Shown: positions 1 through 6,268 of the stretch, in pieces
Layout of the letters: each line of letters starts with the position of its first letter
How positions within the stretch are numbered: the stretch's first letter is position 1
Origin: Christiangramia sp.
GTDB lineage: Bacteria; Bacteroidota; Bacteroidia; Flavobacteriales; Flavobacteriaceae
Assembly (NCBI GenBank): GCA_024635735.1
Contig: JAGXII010000170.1
Location: forward strand, 1 to 8,491
Length of the DNA stretch: 8,491 nucleotides
Reading direction: 5' to 3'
Program-made: the position numbers and the translations under genes
Notes under the pieces: generated by a model
The model's input: the letters and a program-made list of their open reading frames with translations, nothing else
Databases searched by the model: none
Told to the model about the DNA's origin: nothing

Positions 1-2
1 GA

Positions 3-113
3 AAATTTAAGGGGCGCAAACCTGGTTCACTGCAGACGGACCATCAATTACTCCAGAGACATCCCCTCATTGTACAAAAATTGAAAAAGTTATGGACAAG
101 AGGTCTATGCTAG
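3..113 (+). pseudogene. C-terminal remnant of a probable serine recombinase (resolvase family)
   Basis: This open frame enters from the left edge and stops at TAG 111-113, giving 36 visible residues. It contains KGRKPGS followed by LLQRHPLIVQKLKK. I recognise this as the linker and first DNA-binding helix seen after the catalytic domain in Bacteroidota resolvase/invertase-type recombinases, which cut and rejoin DNA at specific sites. In that family the LKK is normally followed by a helix-turn-helix of about 25 residues. Here it is followed by LWTRGLC and a stop, so the recognition helix is missing and the gene looks truncated or frameshifted. The other two forward frames also stop soon and do not restore the helix-turn-helix. 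The catalytic domain would lie outside the window, so its state is unknown. The identification rests on a short stretch and on memory of the family; it could be chance resemblance. Confidence 0.5.
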
Positions 114-220
114 TTGAAAAGAAATAAATGGATTTTAAGATATTAGATAATTTTTAACAAATAACAGGTAAAAAGGAGATTTGAAAAAGATATATTTATC
201 ATATTAATATAATTTTACTA

Positions 221-628
221 ATGATGAGACATGCTATTTCCTATGTAAGTACTGCCAATCCAAATCTTAATGAAGAAGATATTGCAAACCTATTTAAACA
301 AGTAAATGAGTTTAATAGTCATCATAACATAACAGGTGTTCTTCTTTATACAGAAACTAATTTTTTTCAATTGATAGAGGGTGAGGAAGATGAGATTAAG
401 AGTCTTTATTCTCGCATTGAAAAAGATTCACACCATAATAATATTATCAAGTTTGTTGATAAACCCGTTGTCAATCCTGCATTTGATGGTTATATAAGTA
501 GGGTTGTTACTGACACCTCCAAACTAAATCGTGCGAATTTGAAGGAGTATCTACACCATATTGATGTTTTAGGCCCAGCTTCACGGAAAGCGGTTGGGAG
601 AGTAGTTGAATCCATAGCAGGTGACTAA
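221..628 (+). CDS. Stand-alone BLUF-domain blue-light sensor protein
   Basis: This 135-residue protein is a short PixD-like BLUF protein: one flavin-binding domain and a C-terminal helical cap, with no attached output domain. BLUF domains bind FAD non-covalently and sense blue light by rearranging hydrogen bonds around a Tyr/Gln pair. Visible key residues are Tyr8 in ISYVSTA, Asn32 and the NITGVLLY strand at 36-43, and Gln50 in FFQLIEGE. The spacing from Tyr8 to Gln50 matches known BLUF proteins. Where many BLUF proteins have a Trp-Ser-Met strand, this one has roughly Tyr91-Ile-Ser93. Residues 105-133 form the expected C-terminal helices. Two ATG codons (221 and 224) are equally possible starts. 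The nearest AGGAG, at 174-178, is too far upstream to be a normal ribosome site. No partner regulator is adjacent, and the gene lies between a recombinase remnant and a gene-poor stretch, so horizontal acquisition is likely. Signalling output is unknown. Confidence 0.92.
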   Translation: MMRHAISYVSTANPNLNEEDIANLFKQVNEFNSHHNITGVLLYTETNFFQLIEGEEDEIKSLYSRIEKDSHHNNIIKFVDKPVVNPAFDGYISRVVTDTSKLNRANLKEYLHHIDVLGPASRKAVGRVVESIAGD

Positions 629-669
629 ATCATCATAACTACCTGTAGATTAGAGGCAGGATTGATGAT
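629..669 (+). repeat. Imperfect hairpin just after the BLUF gene, possible transcript end
   Basis: ATCATCA at 629-635 pairs with TGATGAT at 663-669, and CCTG at 642-645 pairs with CAGG at 657-660 inside it. The hairpin starts on the first base after the BLUF stop codon, where a terminator would be expected. It has an internal loop and no clear T-tract after it, so it may instead be a 3'-end stabilising structure or chance. Confidence 0.3.
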
Positions 670-998
670 ATATTTGATGCATTGTAATTGATTTAAACAA
701 TACATTTGTAGGGTAATTGGTGTGGTGGTGTAATCATCCATTGGATTATTTGACATGGCCCCTGGTGATTCGGGCCCTTTACCTTCTTGCCATCAGCCTT
801 TTTGGTTGAATTATTACCGTTACCACTAAATATATTATAGTGATTAACCCTGATAAATTATTTTCTAATTGGTAAGAGATAATGCTCTCAATCTATAAAT
901 AGTAATATTTATGTTATGGTAATATATCCAACACCAGATGGCATGTTTAGGCACCATGTTTTTTAGGTGAGGGTTGGATAACCGATATGGGTCTCTTG
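670..998. other. Gene-poor AT-rich intergenic stretch between convergent genes
   Basis: No convincing gene is seen here on either strand. The longest open frame is on the minus strand (693-857, about 54 codons). It has no ATG near its 5' end and no recognisable motif. The stretch contains short inverted repeats: GGCCC/GGGCC around 754-775, CACTA/TAGTG around 825-843, and a longer-range 8-bp pair at 925-932 and 973-980. There is no T-rich hairpin of the classic terminator kind for either flanking gene. It may be decayed DNA left by the element that brought in the recombinase and BLUF genes, but that is inference. Confidence 0.5.
925..980. repeat. Inverted repeat TATCCAAC / GTTGGATA
   Basis: TATCCAAC at 925-932 and its exact reverse complement GTTGGATA at 973-980 enclose about 40 nt. 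The pairing can continue with ACC (933-935) and GGT (966-968) across a bulge, and a small ATGG/CCAT stem (938-941 and 954-957) lies inside. It ends 18 nt before the stop codon of the minus-strand TIGR02757 gene, so it could shape that transcript's 3' end or be a recombination-site remnant. No T-tract follows on either strand. Confidence 0.4.
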
Positions 999-1763
999 CT
1001 AGAATTTCTCAAATACCCCAAGACCAAACAAAGCAAAGTCATATTTTACAGGATCAATTGGATCGAACTTGCGAAGATTTTTATCAAACTCCGCAAGAGC
1101 TTTGGCATCATTCGCCTTTCTTTTTAGAAGCTTTAGCTTTCTTGCAACATTTCCTGAATGCACGTCAAGAGGGCAGGAGAGCTGGGCGGGAGATAGTTTA
1201 TCCCAGATTCCAAAATCTACTCCAGAATCGTCATTTCTAATCATCCAGCGCAGGAACATATTGATTCTTTTAGCAGCAGAATTCTTCAATGGATCGCTTA
1301 CATGTTTTTCGGTTCTCCGTTGATGTGGCAGTTCAAAAAATACCTTTTTAAAATTGTGAATAGCCGGCTGAAGAGAATCTATTAAAGCATAACGGTTAAA
1401 AATATTTTCCAGTCCTCCATGCTTCAGATAAATGTTTTGAAGAGCGTAAATAAAGTATTTTAAATCTTCCGAATTAAAAGTACGGTGAACAAAGGCATCA
1501 AAGCGGTCCAGATCCTGTTCTTCATGATTAATTATGAAATCATATGGACTCATATCCATAAGTTCCATTAGCTTTCGTGAATTATTAAGGATACTTTTCC
1601 TGTTTCCCCAGGCAATAGTGGCTGTTAAAAAACCTGCAATTTCAATATCTTCTTTTTTTGAAAATAAGTGAGGGATTTGAATAGGATCAGATTTTATAAA
1701 TTCCGGATTGTTATATTCAAGAACTTTGAAATCGAGAAAAGATTTTAATGCTGCTTTTTTCAA
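999..1763 (-). CDS. TIGR02757 / DUF2400 family protein, function unknown
   Basis: This 254-residue protein matches the TIGR02757 (DUF2400) family along its whole length. Conserved blocks are SDPIQIPH near residues 25-32, AWGNRKSI at 51-58, a basic helix with KRINMFLRWMIR around 165-176, CPLDVHSGN at 197-205, and DPVKYDFALFGLG at 237-249 close to the end. The family's function is not established. The C-terminal blocks remind me of helix-hairpin-helix DNA glycosylases, which would suggest nucleic-acid binding, but that is only an impression. The start is TTG at 1761-1763. Going upstream in frame there are only four codons before the lolD stop, none of them ATG, and the first internal ATG lies beyond residue 60, inside the conserved region. 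The TTG puts the N-terminus where I expect it for the family. The gene sits 12 nt after lolD and in the same reading frame, so it is probably co-transcribed and dependent on lolD translation. Confidence 0.85.
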   Translation of the reverse strand: MKKAALKSFLDFKVLEYNNPEFIKSDPIQIPHLFSKKEDIEIAGFLTATIAWGNRKSILNNSRKLMELMDMSPYDFIINHEEQDLDRFDAFVHRTFNSEDLKYFIYALQNIYLKHGGLENIFNRYALIDSLQPAIHNFKKVFFELPHQRRTEKHVSDPLKNSAAKRINMFLRWMIRNDDSGVDFGIWDKLSPAQLSCPLDVHSGNVARKLKLLKRKANDAKALAEFDKNLRKFDPIDPVKYDFALFGLGVFEKF

Positions 1764-1775
1764 AAAATGTTTTTT

Positions 1776-2435
1776 TTAAACGATGGCTCCGTCTACCATG
1801 GTAAGTTTCCTGTCGGCCATATCAGCCAGTTCTTCATTGTGTGTTACAATCACGAAGGTCTGGTTGAATTCATCCCTTAACCTGAAAAATAATTTATGAA
1901 GATTTTCTGCTGATTCACTATCAAGATTTCCGGAAGGTTCATCAGCAAAAATAACAGCGGGATTATTAATGAGACTTCTGGCAACGGCGATTCGTTGCTG
2001 TTCACCACCACTCAATTCTCCAGGTTTATGTGAGGCTCTGTTTTCCAGCCCAAGAAAACCAAGAAGTTTCATGGCTCTCTGTTCCGCCTCTTTCTTTGGT
2101 GTTTTCTGAATGAAGGCAGGAATACATACATTTTCAAGAGCAGTGAATTCTGGCAGTAATTGATGAAACTGAAATATAAACCCAATGTTTCTGTTTCTGA
2201 AGCGGGAAAGCTCCTTTGACGAAAGGCTGTAAATGTCGGTTTCGTTAATATTAAGCTGGGTATCGTTATTCCGCGAAGGACGGTCCAGAGTGCCCAATAT
2301 CTGTAATAAAGTAGTTTTACCGGCTCCTGAAGCTCCCACAATAGAAACAATTTCACTCTTTTGAATGTGAAGGTTCACCGATTTGAGTACATGAAGATCT
2401 CCGTAGTACTTATGTATGTTTTTAGCAACGATCAT
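1776..2435 (-). CDS. lolD: LolD-type ABC transporter ATP-binding protein
   Basis: This 219-residue ABC ATPase has all the standard motifs: Walker A GASGAGKT (34-41), Q-loop Gln89 in FIFQFHQLLPEFTALENV, signature LSGGEQQR (141-148), Walker B VIFADE (161-166) followed by a D-loop NLD, and switch His199 in VTHN. The short length, the FQFHQLLPEFTALENV block and the GNLDSESA block fit the LolD/MacB/FtsE group. In LolCDE that ATPase drives release of lipoproteins from the inner membrane to the carrier LolA. No LolC/E-like permease is in the window, so the exact partner is unproven; a MacB-like or other FtsX-type permease partner is possible. It follows the DUF5916 gene by 52 nt, with a possible own promoter in the gap, and precedes the TIGR02757 gene by 12 nt. 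Its ATG is directly after an AT-rich leader without a Shine-Dalgarno sequence, normal for Bacteroidota. Confidence 0.88.
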   Translation of the reverse strand: MIVAKNIHKYYGDLHVLKSVNLHIQKSEIVSIVGASGAGKTTLLQILGTLDRPSRNNDTQLNINETDIYSLSSKELSRFRNRNIGFIFQFHQLLPEFTALENVCIPAFIQKTPKKEAEQRAMKLLGFLGLENRASHKPGELSGGEQQRIAVARSLINNPAVIFADEPSGNLDSESAENLHKLFFRLRDEFNQTFVIVTHNEELADMADRKLTMVDGAIV

Positions 2436-2454
2436 GGTAAAAAAATAAGAGCCT

Positions 2455-2485
2455 CGAAAATAGCCAAATTACGCGCAATCCCCAA
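2455..2485 (-). promoter_or_regulatory. Possible promoter for lolD and the TIGR02757 gene
   Basis: Reading the minus strand, a TTG (2485-2483) is followed after exactly 20 nt by TATTTTCG (2462-2455). That differs by one base from the Bacteroidota -7 consensus TAnnTTTG. It overlaps the stop codon of the DUF5916 gene and would start transcription about 10-15 nt before the lolD ATG. With one mismatch in AT-rich DNA this is suggestive only. Confidence 0.35.
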
Positions 2486-2487
2486 GA

Positions 2488-4929
2488 TTAACTGTTGAAT
2501 AAGTTTCTAAGGTGATTATAATCTATATAATAAACGATCCTTAGACTTAAGTTATGTCTTGAAGGCCTGTCAAAAAGATTTTGTAAACTTTCCTGATAAT
2601 CCAGTTTACTGAGGCTATCCTGATTGAAAATAGAATTCCTGTATAATAAAACAGCCTCACTTCCCGGGGCAAATCTCCATCGATAGCTCAAATCCAGATT
2701 CCAGATATTAAAATTGGCGTCTGGATCATTACTTTCATTAACATCATAGTTAGTACTGGTTAAAGATCCGTCGTCCCGCAGTTTAGTAAAACTATCGTTT
2801 TTGAAATCGGCCACCGACCAGAAATTTCTGAAACTTAGATTTATGGCTTGTTTATTATTGAAATTATAGTCGGCCTGGATAGAATTTTCAATACTTTTTA
2901 AATCGCGATTTCCAAAAATTACCTCCTGTGGGAGTTTTTCAACAAAACTTGAACGGTTAGAATCTTCCCTGTATCTAAATTCATAGATCATATTGAATTT
3001 CTTGTTGATCCTAAATCTGGGTTCAACCTTTAATTGAAGCTTGTTACGACTGGATTTGTGATAGTCTTCGTAACTCGCTCTTAAATCATATGCGAAGCGC
3101 TTTCTGTAATCTGAAGACACCCAGCCTTCAATCTCACCGCTGGGCTGATAAGTCACATATCGGTTTTCTGCCCTGGTTTCGAAAAAATCTCTGAATTTGG
3201 AATTGACATCCAGGGATCCCCCAAAAGCAAATCGTTCACGTGTCAAAGCAAAGAATCCACCCCCAACTCCCGTGTTTACGGTAATATCTGGTTTATATCT
3301 GCGCTCATGTTTACAATAGAGTCTAATTCTATAGGTATTGAAGGCGCCCTGAGGTTCAAAAATCTGGAAAGAGGTATCCCAGTAAAAATTATTGTAGTTA
3401 TTGGTTCGATTTACTCCCAGATCATTAATATCATAAGTTTCATTAGCGAATCGATGGGAGATTCCATATCTGAATTGGCCTTTGGTTCTATCTACAGAAA
3501 AATAGGAGGAAAACCCGGTGATATTCTGGTCGGGCCTATTGATATTACTCATTTTAGCCTGGCCTTCAAAATTAAAGGAGTTCTCTTTATTATAAATATC
3601 GAACAGGAAGCCTGTAACATTCGCATCTCGAAAATGACCATTTCTGGTCACGTTCGTGTTGATAAGCGAAATAGAAGAGTTTTTATTAAATCTCTGGTCC
3701 AGTACCAGAATGTTGTAATTAGCATATGGCTCGGTTATCTGATTTCTGGTTTTACCGGTAATAGTATCTCTAAAAATAGCTTCCGTTTCATTAGTAATAG
3801 CATTAAAGAAACCGATGCCCAAACCTCTTTCAGTTCTTCCGGAAACTTTTAAGGCATTAAGAAGATCCGTTTTATCCGGATTTTCAAGAATCTCTTCATT
3901 TTCTAATTTTTGTGTCTGTGCATCATTAAATCCAATTGGAGTACTACCAACCCTGCGAGAATAGAAAAGATTTCCTTTATTGAATAATTCAGTTCCTTCT
4001 GTAAAAAAAGCCCTGTTCTCTCCATAAATCTGTTCAAAAGGTCCCAGATTCAGTTCTACCTCATCATATGCGGCTTGTCCAAAATCAGGAACAAGCGTCA
4101 TATCCAGAGTAAAAGAATCATTAATCCCGTATTTAAGATCCATACCGGCACTAAAATTATAGCTGGTATTTTTCTGATAATAATCAACAGCCGTAGACAT
4201 ATATGGATAAAAACTAAGGCGTACCGGAGCATCCACATTAGAAATTCCTTTAAGTAATCCCGTATACTGGCTTATTTGCCCCACCGATTTATCGGCGTAA
4301 TTCCAGACATAATTTTCGTTTAAATGCTTTATCTCTCTGTAAAATTGAATTCCCCATTGCTGAATTTCTTTTTCCGGAAACCTCAACGCTGAATATGGGA
4401 TCTTAATTTCTACGTACCAGGCATTCTCATCTTGGGAGACTTCCGATTCCCAAACGAGATTATAGCTGTAATCCTCTTCATCTCCAGTCATTTTGGCATC
4501 AGCCTGGGTGCCGGTAGAGGTCACTATAAAACGGGTTTGATTTTCTCCATCGTCATACGTGTTGATATCCATCAGAAAAAATTCAGATTGCCCGAGATTA
4601 TCCCGTTGTGTAAATTGCTTAATAATTTCATCAGGATTTTCCTCTCTGAGAATAGCTCCAACGTAAAGGGCTTCATCATCATAAGCCACTTTAACCCGGA
4701 CGGCGTGAGACTCTGGAATGGGATTACCATCGCCGGGTTCAATCATAACAAAGTCCTTTGCTACAGGAAGATTTACCCATAGTTCTTCGTTTAATATTCC
4801 ATCAATTTTCGGAGGTTCACTTATGCGCTGTGTTTCATAAGTCTTTCTTGCTAGTAATTCTTTATTTTGAGCAGTTAAACAAACAGAAAATAAAAGGAAA
4901 ATAATATAAAGAAATCGATTTCGAAGCAT
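2488..4929 (-). CDS. CBM9-like / DUF5916 outer-membrane protein
   Basis: This 813-residue protein has an N-terminal signal peptide (residues 1-20: Arg-containing start, FLYIIFLLFSVC core, TAQ cleavage region). A CBM9-like beta-sandwich follows at about 37-225, opening with KIDGILNEELW and containing the ALYVGAILRE strand and the WYVEIKIPYSALRF block. The rest, from about 235, is the DUF5916 region, with DMTLVPDFGQ at 276-285 and ENRAFFTEG at 305-313. It is dominated by alternating aromatic and polar strands typical of an outer-membrane beta-barrel. The family is common in Bacteroidota and often annotated as carbohydrate-binding family 9 or membrane-associated hydrolase, but no catalytic activity or ligand is established. 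No polysaccharide-utilisation genes are adjacent, so a sugar role is not supported by context. The start ATG follows a near-perfect promoter by about 30 nt. It is the first gene of the minus-strand group. Confidence 0.88.
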   Translation of the reverse strand: MLRNRFLYIIFLLFSVCLTAQNKELLARKTYETQRISEPPKIDGILNEELWVNLPVAKDFVMIEPGDGNPIPESHAVRVKVAYDDEALYVGAILREENPDEIIKQFTQRDNLGQSEFFLMDINTYDDGENQTRFIVTSTGTQADAKMTGDEEDYSYNLVWESEVSQDENAWYVEIKIPYSALRFPEKEIQQWGIQFYREIKHLNENYVWNYADKSVGQISQYTGLLKGISNVDAPVRLSFYPYMSTAVDYYQKNTSYNFSAGMDLKYGINDSFTLDMTLVPDFGQAAYDEVELNLGPFEQIYGENRAFFTEGTELFNKGNLFYSRRVGSTPIGFNDAQTQKLENEEILENPDKTDLLNALKVSGRTERGLGIGFFNAITNETEAIFRDTITGKTRNQITEPYANYNILVLDQRFNKNSSISLINTNVTRNGHFRDANVTGFLFDIYNKENSFNFEGQAKMSNINRPDQNITGFSSYFSVDRTKGQFRYGISHRFANETYDINDLGVNRTNNYNNFYWDTSFQIFEPQGAFNTYRIRLYCKHERRYKPDITVNTGVGGGFFALTRERFAFGGSLDVNSKFRDFFETRAENRYVTYQPSGEIEGWVSSDYRKRFAYDLRASYEDYHKSSRNKLQLKVEPRFRINKKFNMIYEFRYREDSNRSSFVEKLPQEVIFGNRDLKSIENSIQADYNFNNKQAINLSFRNFWSVADFKNDSFTKLRDDGSLTSTNYDVNESNDPDANFNIWNLDLSYRWRFAPGSEAVLLYRNSIFNQDSLSKLDYQESLQNLFDRPSRHNLSLRIVYYIDYNHLRNLFNS

Positions 4930-4958
4930 TTAGTATTTTGAGATTTTTCGGAGACGTG

Positions 4959-4990
4959 CAAAGATATCGCTGTTATTAGTAAAGAACAAA
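4959..4990 (-). promoter_or_regulatory. Bacteroidota-type promoter for the DUF5916 gene
   Basis: On the minus strand, TTTG (4990-4987) is followed after 20 nt by TATCTTTG (4966-4959). This is an exact match to the -33 TTTG and -7 TAnnTTTG elements of Bacteroidota housekeeping promoters at the preferred spacing. Transcription would start near 4952, leaving a leader of roughly 20 nt before the ATG at 4929. It may also serve lolD and the TIGR02757 gene downstream by read-through. Confidence 0.7.
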
Positions 4991-5041
4991 ATATTTAGAT
5001 AAATTCAAGTTAAAAATACCAATTTTTGTTTATTTAAAAAC

Positions 5042-5049
5042 TAAATTTG
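5042..5049 (+). promoter_or_regulatory. Probable -7 element of the msrA-folE promoter
   Basis: TAAATTTG matches TAnnTTTG exactly and lies 17 nt before the msrA ATG. This implies a very short leader of about 10 nt. The nearest TTTTTG upstream (5023-5028) is only 13 nt away, shorter than the usual 17-23, so the -33 element is weak or absent. It faces the opposite way to the DUF5916 promoter in the same 137-nt gap. Confidence 0.5.
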
Positions 5050-5066
5050 CTAAACAAAATTATTTT

Positions 5067-5627
5067 ATGGAAAAAGGGAATAAAAAAGTTCTTGAAATAG
5101 CAAGCCTGGCAGAAGGATGTTTCTGGTGTACGGAGGCTGTTTTTCAACGGCTTGATGGCGTAGAGAAAGTAAATTCCGGTTTTACCGGCGGGGAGATAAA
5201 AAACCCAGCCTACAGGGAAATTATAACAGGGAGAACGGGACATGCAGAAGCTATTGAGCTTGAATTTGATCCTGAGAAAATAAGTTTCAGGGAGTTGCTG
5301 TTGGTATTCTTTGCCACCCATGATCCTACTACGCTAAACCGGCAGCAAAATGATGTTGGAACACAGTACCGTAGTGCAATTTTTTATCATAATAAAACGC
5401 AAAAGGAAACTGCTGAAGAAGTTATTGATCTTCTTGAAAAAGAAAAAGCCTTTGATAATCCAATAGTAACTGAAGTTACTGAGGCTTCAGCATTTTACAA
5501 GGCAGAGGAGGAGCATCAGGATTTTTACAACCAACATAGACAGCAACCTTATTGCCAGTACATAATTGATCCGAAGATCATGAAATTAAAAAAACTATTC
5601 CGTGATAAATTAAAACAACAAAAATAA
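5067..5627 (+). CDS. msrA: Peptide-methionine (S)-S-oxide reductase MsrA
   Basis: This 186-residue enzyme reduces the S form of methionine sulfoxide in proteins and free methionine, using thioredoxin for recycling. The active-site motif GCFWC at 17-21 carries catalytic Cys18, in the longer form GCFWCTEAVF. Other family blocks are GFTGG (38-42), GHAEAIE (58-64), the HDPTT block (85-89), and QNDVGTQYRS (94-103) with the substrate-binding Asp and Tyr. A further cysteine, Cys163 in QPYCQYIIDPK, is a likely resolving residue. Length is normal for the family, and there is no signal peptide, so it should act in the cytoplasm. No MsrB domain is fused or adjacent. The ATG at 5067 is preceded by an AT-rich leader and an exact -7 promoter element. 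The stop codon directly abuts the folE start, so the two are almost certainly one transcript. Confidence 0.95.
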   Translation: MEKGNKKVLEIASLAEGCFWCTEAVFQRLDGVEKVNSGFTGGEIKNPAYREIITGRTGHAEAIELEFDPEKISFRELLLVFFATHDPTTLNRQQNDVGTQYRSAIFYHNKTQKETAEEVIDLLEKEKAFDNPIVTEVTEASAFYKAEEEHQDFYNQHRQQPYCQYIIDPKIMKLKKLFRDKLKQQK

Positions 5628-6224
5628 ATGTCGTATAAATTTTTTGAAGAATATCATCAGGAGACTACCGATGGACTCACTAAGAATTATAAGGAAATTA
5701 TTGAATCAATAGGGGAAGATCCAAACCGGGAAGGAATTGTAAAAACGCCTGAAAGAGCTGCTAAAGCTATGCAATTTCTCACGCAGGGATATTCAATGGA
5801 TGCTGAAAAGATCCTTAAGAAAGCGGTTTTTAACGAAACCTATGATGAAATGGTCGTCGTGAAAGATATTGAGCTGTACTCACTTTGCGAACATCATATG
5901 CTTCCGTTTTTCGGAAAAGCTCACATTGCCTATATTCCAAACGGTAAGATCATTGGTTTAAGTAAACTTCCCAGGGTTGTGGATGTTTTCGCCCGAAGGC
6001 TTCAGGTTCAGGAAAGGCTTACGCATGATATTCTGGAATGCCTTAATAAAACTCTTCAACCTAAGGGGGTTGCGGTAGTTATAGAGGCAGTTCACCTTTG
6101 TATGATGATGAGAGGAGTACAAAAGCAAAATAGTGCCACAACAACTTCCGGATTCAGAGGGCAATTTCAAAAAATAGAAACCCGGAATGAATTTCTTAAG
6201 CTTATTAGCTCTGATCTCAAATAA
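5628..6224 (+). CDS. folE: GTP cyclohydrolase I FolE
   Basis: This 198-residue protein converts GTP to 7,8-dihydroneopterin triphosphate, the first step to tetrahydrofolate (and to other pterins in some organisms). Zinc-ligand residues are visible: Cys87 and His90 in SLCEHHMLPF, and Cys158 in AVHLCMMMRG. Other blocks are the substrate-binding GLSKLPRVVDVFARRLQVQE (110-129) and the C-terminal QNSATTTS plus FRGQF. KTPERAAKAM at 39-48 is the usual N-terminal family block. Length and domain order are normal for type IA enzymes, so this is a complete, probably active copy. The ATG is the first base after the msrA TAA, with no gap, indicating co-transcription and likely translational coupling. No other folate gene is in the window. 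Confidence 0.96.
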   Translation: MSYKFFEEYHQETTDGLTKNYKEIIESIGEDPNREGIVKTPERAAKAMQFLTQGYSMDAEKILKKAVFNETYDEMVVVKDIELYSLCEHHMLPFFGKAHIAYIPNGKIIGLSKLPRVVDVFARRLQVQERLTHDILECLNKTLQPKGVAVVIEAVHLCMMMRGVQKQNSATTTSGFRGQFQKIETRNEFLKLISSDLK

Positions 6225-6268
6225 TATTCTGGCACCTTATTTGTTTTAATTCTTTTAAAATTAGAAAT

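Noticed and set aside
83..127. Possible frameshifted continuation of the recombinase helix-turn-helix in the next frame
   Set aside because: The alternative frame gives only about 14 more residues, which do not match the helix-turn-helix pattern, before a stop.
174..183. AGGAG followed by TTG as an alternative BLUF start
   Set aside because: The TTG is out of frame with the BLUF gene and only 2 nt from the AGGAG; Bacteroidota rarely rely on Shine-Dalgarno sequences.
161..340. ATAACAGGT present both upstream of BLUF and inside it
   Set aside because: The inner copy encodes the conserved ITGV strand, and a 9-nt match in AT-rich DNA over this distance is easily chance; no target-site-duplication pattern is seen.
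693..857. Minus-strand open frame of about 54 codons with a GKKVKGPNHQGP stretch
   Set aside because: It has no ATG near its 5' end, no ribosome site and no family I recognise; this length is expected by chance in a non-coding stretch.
974..1323. Two overlapping plus-strand open frames over the 3' part of the TIGR02757 gene
   Set aside because: Both are antisense shadows of a gene with conserved family blocks, and neither resembles a known protein.
3307..3852. A 181-codon plus-strand open frame inside the DUF5916 gene
   Set aside because: It is antisense to a clearly coding, well-conserved gene. Its composition (many Ile and Ser) is what the mirror of that gene would give, and it has no recognisable motif or promoter.
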